From: an uncultured Roseburia sp.
GTDB taxonomy: Bacteria > Bacillota > Clostridia > Lachnospirales > Lachnospiraceae
Assembly (NCBI GenBank): GCA_900548205.1
Contig: URJS01000058.1
Coordinates: 1-16,098 of the forward strand
Direction: 5' to 3'
Length of the DNA: 16,098 bases
The first letter of the stretch is position 1. Each line of letters begins with the position of its first letter. Below the pieces are notes generated by a model. It did not search any database. It was not told the origin of the DNA and worked only from the letters and a program-made list of their open reading frames with translations. The position numbers and the translations under genes are program-made. Shown here one piece after another: positions 11,488-16,098 of this stretch.

Positions 11488-12942
11488 ATGGGAACAATAA
11501 TCGGTGAAGGAATTACTTTTGATGATGTGCTCTTAGTACCTCAGTACTCAGAAGTAACGCCAAATATGATCGATCTGACCACACATCTGACCCAAAAGGT
11601 TGTTTTAAATATCCCTATGATGAGCGCAGCAATGGACACTGTCACAGAACACAGAATGGCAATCGCCATGGCAAGGCAGGGCGGTATCGGCATCATTCAC
11701 AAAAATATGTCAATTCAGGCTCAGGCGGATGAGGTAGATAAGGTAAAGCGTTCTGAAAATGGCGTCATCACAGACCCGTTTTTCCTCTCTCCGTCACATA
11801 CACTTTTGGACGCTGAGAATTTAATGCGTAAATTTCGCATTTCCGGCGTTCCGATCTGCGAAAACGGAAAATTAGTCGGAATTATCACAAACCGTGATTT
11901 AAAATTTGAAACAGACTTTACAAAAAAAATCAAAGAGAGCATGACCTCAGAGGGACTCATCACCGCCCCCGAAGGGATCACCTTAGAGGAAGCAAAAATG
12001 ATCCTTGCAAAAGCACGCAAGGAAAAACTGCCGATCGTGGATAAGGATTTCCATTTAAAAGGTCTTATTACCATCAAGGATATTGAGAAACAAATTAAAT
12101 ATCCACTCTCGGCGAAGGACGAGCTTGGCCGCCTGCTCTGCGGAGCCGGCGTTGGAATTACCGGTAATATGATGGATCGTGTAGACGCGCTGGTTAAGGC
12201 TCATGTCGATGTCATTGTTCTTGACTCTGCGCACGGTCATTCAAAAAATATATTGGAAGCCGTAAAACAGATCAAGACCTCCTATCCTGATTTACAGGTA
12301 ATTGCCGGAAATGTTGCGACCGGAGAAGCGACACGCGACCTCATCTCTGCAGGTGCGGATGCGGTAAAGGTCGGCATTGGTCCCGGTTCGATCTGTACCA
12401 CACGTGTTGTTGCCGGTATCGGAGTTCCGCAGATCACCGCGATCATGGACTGCTACAATGTTGCCAAAGAGTCCGGCATTCCAATTATCGCAGACGGCGG
12501 CATTAAATATTCCGGCGATCTGACAAAGGCACTCGCCGCAGGAGCTAACGTATGCATGATGGGCAGCCTATTCGCCGGATGTGATGAAGCTCCCGGCACA
12601 TTTGAATTATATCAAGGCAGAAAATATAAGGTATACCGTGGTATGGGCTCTCTCGCCGCTATGGAAAACGGCAGCAAGGACCGCTATTTCCAGGAAGGCG
12701 CGAAAAAGCTTGTTCCGGAAGGTGTGGAAGGTCGTGTTGCCTACAAGGGAACTGTAGAAGATACTGTTTTCCAAATGGTTGGCGGTATCCGTTCCGGTAT
12801 GGGATATTGCGGATGCCCTACCATTGAAGATTTAAAGACCAAGAGTAAGTTTGTGAAGATCTCTGCTGCTGCTCTCCGTGAGAGTCATCCGCATGACATT
12901 CACATCACAAAAGAGGCTCCAAACTACAGTATTGACGAATAA
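11488..12942 (+). CDS. guaB: IMP dehydrogenase, 484 aa
   Basis: Oxidises IMP to XMP with NAD+, the committed step to GMP. Full bacterial length. Residues 1-90 and 210-484 form the barrel (GEGITFDDVLLVPQYSEV at the start); two CBS domains, about 95-205, are inserted and sense nucleotides. The catalytic loop GPGSICTTR places Cys303. Further marks: NAD-site DSAHGHS (246-252), phosphate site IADGGI, the flap DRYFQE with Arg399-Tyr400, and GGIRSGMGYCG. I chose the ATG at 11488 (MGTIIGEG) because it matches family starts and follows GCGAGGA. An in-frame ATG at 11317 would add 57 unrelated residues over the promoter. A single-gene unit closed by the hairpin at 12981-13005. Confidence 0.98.
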   Translation: MGTIIGEGITFDDVLLVPQYSEVTPNMIDLTTHLTQKVVLNIPMMSAAMDTVTEHRMAIAMARQGGIGIIHKNMSIQAQADEVDKVKRSENGVITDPFFLSPSHTLLDAENLMRKFRISGVPICENGKLVGIITNRDLKFETDFTKKIKESMTSEGLITAPEGITLEEAKMILAKARKEKLPIVDKDFHLKGLITIKDIEKQIKYPLSAKDELGRLLCGAGVGITGNMMDRVDALVKAHVDVIVLDSAHGHSKNILEAVKQIKTSYPDLQVIAGNVATGEATRDLISAGADAVKVGIGPGSICTTRVVAGIGVPQITAIMDCYNVAKESGIPIIADGGIKYSGDLTKALAAGANVCMMGSLFAGCDEAPGTFELYQGRKYKVYRGMGSLAAMENGSKDRYFQEGAKKLVPEGVEGRVAYKGTVEDTVFQMVGGIRSGMGYCGCPTIEDLKTKSKFVKISAAALRESHPHDIHITKEAPNYSIDE

Positions 12943-12980
12943 CCTGTTCCTTTATATAATACTTTTGTAATTTACAAACA

Positions 12981-13005
12981 TTCCGGCACAGTTTCTGTGC
13001 CGGAA
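12981..13005 (+). terminator. Hairpin after guaB
   Basis: TTCCGGCACAG (12981-12991) pairs perfectly with CTGTGCCGGAA (12995-13005) around TTT, an 11-bp GC-rich stem 38 bases after the guaB stop. The following ACTACTTG lacks a T-run, so termination may be partial. Confidence 0.65.
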
Positions 13006-13062
13006 ACTACTTGCCGGCAAAACGGATGTTGTCTGGCACTATTTTAGTTGAGGTGAATTTAT

Positions 13063-14349
13063 TTGGATTCTGTTGACATATTTCAATTAGTATTTTTAGT
13101 TATTTTACTTTTATTATCTGCATTCTTTTCTTCCGCAGAGACAGCGCTTACCACAGTAAACCGTATTCGTATGCGGACGCTCGCAGAGGACGGTGACAAA
13201 CGGGCAGAGCGCGTACTCCGTATCACTGATGATTCCGGAAAGATGCTTTCCGCTATTCTTATCGGCAATAATATCGTGAATCTTTCCGCATCCTCGATCG
13301 CAACCTCTTTGGCGATTGAGCTCTGGGGCAGCGTTGGCGCCGGTATCGCAACCGGTATCCTGACATTACTTATTTTGATATTTGGAGAGATCTCTCCGAA
13401 AACGCTCGCTACCATTTATTCGGAACGCATCGCACTCACCTATTCTGCCGCAATCGAGCTGCTGATCAAAATATTAACTCCGGTTATTTTTCTTATTAAT
13501 AAGCTCTCTATGGGTTTTCTTCTTTTAATGCGCGTCGATCCAAAAGCCGGCGAGCAGCAATTAACCGAGGAGGAGCTTCGCACAATTGTAGATGTTGGTA
13601 AGGAATCCGGCGTTCTGGAAACGGAAGAACATGAAATGATCAATAACCTGTTTGATTTTGGTGATGCTCAGGCAAAGGAAGTAATGGTTCCCCGGATTGA
13701 CATGACCTTTGCAAATATTGCAAGCACTTATGATGAGCTTATTGAAATTTTTCAGGAGGATAAATTTACAAGACTTCCCGTATACGAAGATACCACCGAT
13801 AATGTTGTCGGCATTCTTAATATGAAGGATCTTTTGCTTTATAAGGACAAGACCCACTTCTGTATTCGTGACATTATGCGTGAACCCTATTTCACCTATG
13901 AACACAAGAATACAGCCGAGCTTTTTATGGAAATGCGAAAATCCTCTATTTCTCTTGCTATCGTCCTTGACGAATATGGTGCAACCGCAGGATTAATCAC
14001 CTTAGAAGACCTTCTTGAGGAAATTGTCGGTGAAATCCGTGACGAATATGACACTGATGAGGAGGATTCTATCCTTCCCTTAAATGAACGGGAATTTCTC
14101 GTACTTGGCTCCACTAATCTGGATGATCTTTGCGATGCTCTTTCACTTGATTTTCGTTCGGAAGATTACGATACCATCGGAGGGTACCTTGTCGGTTTGC
14201 TTGACCATCTTCCCGAAAAAAATGAAATTATCATTACAGATGACAATGTCCTCCTTCGCGTCGAGCAGATGGACAAAAATCGCATTGAAAAAATTTATAT
14301 CAAGAAGCCTGAAGAAAAAGCGGAGAATGAAGATATCCCTGCTCCCTAA
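13063..14349 (+). CDS. CNNM/CBS/CorC_HlyC family membrane protein, 428 aa
   Basis: Member of the family often labelled hemolysin-like; relatives include bacterial CorC/MpfA proteins linked to magnesium export. Residues 1-160 are the CNNM membrane domain, with the conserved SSAETALT (23-30) and FGEISPKTLA (107-116). A Bateman pair of CBS domains follows at about 205-325 (VMVPRIDM, FTRLPVYEDTTDNVVGI, LDEYGATAGLITLEDLLEEI). The CorC_HlyC domain is at about 338-415 (FLVLGSTNLDDL, YDTIGGYLVGLL). The TTG start at 13063 follows GAGGTG by 7 bases. It is convergent with the surface-protein gene across a shared terminator. Exact ion and direction cannot be read from sequence. Confidence 0.93.
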   Translation: MDSVDIFQLVFLVILLLLSAFFSSAETALTTVNRIRMRTLAEDGDKRAERVLRITDDSGKMLSAILIGNNIVNLSASSIATSLAIELWGSVGAGIATGILTLLILIFGEISPKTLATIYSERIALTYSAAIELLIKILTPVIFLINKLSMGFLLLMRVDPKAGEQQLTEEELRTIVDVGKESGVLETEEHEMINNLFDFGDAQAKEVMVPRIDMTFANIASTYDELIEIFQEDKFTRLPVYEDTTDNVVGILNMKDLLLYKDKTHFCIRDIMREPYFTYEHKNTAELFMEMRKSSISLAIVLDEYGATAGLITLEDLLEEIVGEIRDEYDTDEEDSILPLNEREFLVLGSTNLDDLCDALSLDFRSEDYDTIGGYLVGLLDHLPEKNEIIITDDNVLLRVEQMDKNRIEKIYIKKPEEKAENEDIPAP

Positions 14350-14363
14350 TGCTTTCGAAATAT

Positions 14364-14428
14364 TGACACAGAAATTAATATCTCACATCGGCAATTGTGC
14401 GATAGAGAAATATTTCTGTGTCATTTTT
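14364..14428. terminator. Terminator between convergent genes
   Basis: TGACACAGAAAT (14364-14375) pairs with ATTTCTGTGTCA (14412-14423), 12 perfect bp, followed by TTTTT on the plus strand. Short inner pairs (TCTC/GAGA, ATCG/CGAT) shorten the loop. The right arm includes the TGA stop of the leftward surface-protein gene (14421-14423). Confidence 0.75.
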
Positions 14429-16098
14429 CTTTCTGTAATCCGGCTTTTATATACTGATCATAAAAATTTTGTAAAGTTTCCTCCGTGCTCCATATATCGC
14501 TCTTTAGAATATACTTCTTCATCTCTACAATTTCCTCCCGCGTAAATGCATATGTCTCAATCGCTGTTCCGTTACTAAGATTTGTAAACGCTTCTTTCAT
14601 TATCGACGCATACTCCTGATCTGTTTTCCAAACAGAATCATCTGCTATCCCACCATTCTCATACGGCTGATAATAATAATGCTCATTGATAAAGCGCGTC
14701 GTTCCCTTTTGTTCCACTTCTTGTGCTGTAGTATCTACCACATGCACCGTAATCTGTTTTTTATAGACACTTCCAGAGCTGTCTACAACCATCAGATTCT
14801 CCGTGCAGCTCCCATTTCCCTGAAACTGCGTAAAGTCTGTCGGCGCGTAGTCTGGGATTGAAAAGGATGTACTATTTTCATGAAATCCCGGCATTATAGG
14901 ACTTCCATCCTCACGATCTGATGCCGTTGCATGGCTTAATATCTCCATATCTGTAATAAAACCGTTCTGTGCCTGTTCCAAAGTATAATAAAGGTCTGAT
15001 GCCTGAATCCACGGGCAATCATCCCAAATCGCATATAAGGAAATGACTGCCCCGTTTTGACTTGTCACACCCGCGGCCTCTGCCAAAGCTTTTACATCAA
15101 CTATTTCTCCTGCCTTCCATTGTGGCGTTAAACTATCCTTTCCTGCTTCTAACGACCAGCCTAAAAAGACAGACGGATAAACCTTTGGTTTTTTCTCCGG
15201 CTGCTCTGAGACAGCTTCTTCACCACTCTGTTCATTTACATTGCCTTCTCCTTCCTGGGTGACAGAAGGATTTGTTTCTTCCAAAGATGCCTGTTGATCA
15301 TCTCCCTGTACAGGTTCTCCTTGTTCTAACGCTCCATCCGGCGATGTCACTTCTTCTTTATTTGCTTGTTCTGTTTCATCTGCTTGTTCCACTCCCTGAT
15401 CTGATAATTGAGTCTTCAAATCAGTATGATTTTCTTCCGCCTGCTTTCCTTCTTCCGCCTCTCCCGAAAGACTAAGCGCACCGGAGAGAACTGCCTCGGT
15501 GACATTGATGCCTTCTTTGGTATACTTTACATAATGAGCTTCTCCATCCGGCAAGAACACCTGTTTATCATACTGCGTTGCAATATCATCAATATGTGTC
15601 ACCTCACCGCCGCTGTTTGGATGAAAGGTAATCGTATAGGCATTTGCTTCGGCATCTGCACGCATTGTAATGTCCTGGTTCGGCATCTGGAAACCATAAT
15701 CTTTTTGTGCTATGTTGTAACTGCCCGTCCAGCCCTTCCAGTGATAGCCCGGCTTTACCGTAGCCCCGATATTTACATCACTTCCATACGGATGATCACC
15801 GTCTCCTGTCACCGATTCAATACCGTCACCACCCTGTACCACTAAGGTATATTTGGGCACTGCTTTTGATTCTGCCGTCCACATCCGCTCGATCCAATAC
15901 CCGGTGTTCGTTCCGTCTGAACGAAGATAACCATGAAAGCCGGCACTGTTTTCAAAAACTGTCTTTCCTCCATTATTTGCCTGACACTGTACCGTATAAC
16001 TGATCGTACTGCCATTCATCATGGACGCTACTGCACTTCCATGAAAGGTAACCGTATTACCGTTGATCGTTCCCTCAATCTGTGTACTGCCATTTACG
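14421..16098 (-). CDS. Large cell-surface repeat protein, C-terminal part
   Basis: The frame stays open to the right window edge, so the start is outside; 559 codons including the stop are visible. Counting from the Met codon at 16022: 57-129 a divergent InlB-type bacterial repeat (YTLVVQGGDG, PGYHWKGWTG, MPNQDITMRADAEANAY); 130-175 the start of a second repeat (ITFHPNSGGE) whose end (VYPSVFLGWS, VISLYAIW) lies at 281-333. In between (about 175-280) sits an acidic Gln/Glu-rich linker. Residues 345-435 resemble an Ig-like domain (TDMEILSHATASDREDGSP, VDSSGSVYKKQITVHVVDT). The helical tail has no sorting LPxTG. It is probably a secreted adhesin-like or wall-associated protein; its anchor, if any, must be at the unseen end. 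Confidence 0.8.
   Translation of the reverse strand, partial: VNGSTQIEGTINGNTVTFHGSAVASMMNGSTISYTVQCQANNGGKTVFENSAGFHGYLRSDGTNTGYWIERMWTAESKAVPKYTLVVQGGDGIESVTGDGDHPYGSDVNIGATVKPGYHWKGWTGSYNIAQKDYGFQMPNQDITMRADAEANAYTITFHPNSGGEVTHIDDIATQYDKQVFLPDGEAHYVKYTKEGINVTEAVLSGALSLSGEAEEGKQAEENHTDLKTQLSDQGVEQADETEQANKEEVTSPDGALEQGEPVQGDDQQASLEETNPSVTQEGEGNVNEQSGEEAVSEQPEKKPKVYPSVFLGWSLEAGKDSLTPQWKAGEIVDVKALAEAAGVTSQNGAVISLYAIWDDCPWIQASDLYYTLEQAQNGFITDMEILSHATASDREDGSPIMPGFHENSTSFSIPDYAPTDFTQFQGNGSCTENLMVVDSSGSVYKKQITVHVVDTTAQEVEQKGTTRFINEHYYYQPYENGGIADDSVWKTDQEYASIMKEAFTNLSNGTAIETYAFTREEIVEMKKYILKSDIWSTEETLQNFYDQYIKAGLQKEK

Noticed and set aside
13083..14545. Several frames opposite or shifted from the CNNM/CBS gene, including a 153-codon rightward frame at its end
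   Set aside because: Shadow frames of a well-supported gene; the last one crosses the terminator hairpin.
15062..15845. Rightward frames opposite the surface-protein linker and repeats
   Set aside because: The Leu/Pro/His-rich composition is what the antisense of Glu/Gln-rich codons gives; no starts with ribosome sites.

Overview
The window comes from a Gram-positive anaerobe of the Clostridia, most likely a Lachnospiraceae relative. The grounds are AGGAGG ribosome sites almost everywhere, some TTG starts, moderately low GC, the LL-diaminopimelate aminotransferase lysine route, a eukaryote-type HisA outside any his operon, and an InlB-repeat surface protein. No rRNA, tRNA or CRISPR array was seen.

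Positions 1 to about 6986 look like the immunity and integration end of a prophage or similar integrated element. A divergent control region (1186-1260) separates a leftward run of very small early-type genes (56 aa and 50 aa, then 50 aa and a secreted protein cut by the window edge) from a rightward XRE repressor (1283-1648). Between the repressor and the integrase lies cargo: a 33-aa gene sharing its terminator with the repressor end, a second XRE regulator, a zinc-ribbon membrane protein, a two-helix membrane protein, two hicAB toxin-antitoxin pairs and an orphan YgiT-type antitoxin. A large serine recombinase (5408-6964) closes the element. Directly after its stop the host sequence resumes inside an M23 peptidase gene, which is cut between its two zinc-ligand motifs. 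That gives one element boundary near 6986. The other boundary, and the rest of the peptidase gene, should lie left of the window. No capsid, tail or conjugation genes are in view, so phage versus conjugative or mobilisable element is undecided.

Positions 6986 to 16098 are host chromosome. A leftward operon holds a predicted heavy-metal exporter, a Fur-family regulator and the broken M23 peptidase, with a large palindrome at the promoter as likely operator. Next come leftward dapL (lysine and cell-wall precursor synthesis) and a HisA-type isomerase. Rightward are guaB (IMP dehydrogenase) and a CNNM/CBS/CorC transporter-family gene. A leftward secreted-type repeat protein runs off the right edge.

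Three genes of 33, 50 and 56 aa were found by translating gaps by hand. The most notable features are the gene-breaking integration site, stem-loops over both hicA stop codons, a four-fold octamer array on the second hicAB promoter, and a repeated segment showing shuffling of the small early genes.
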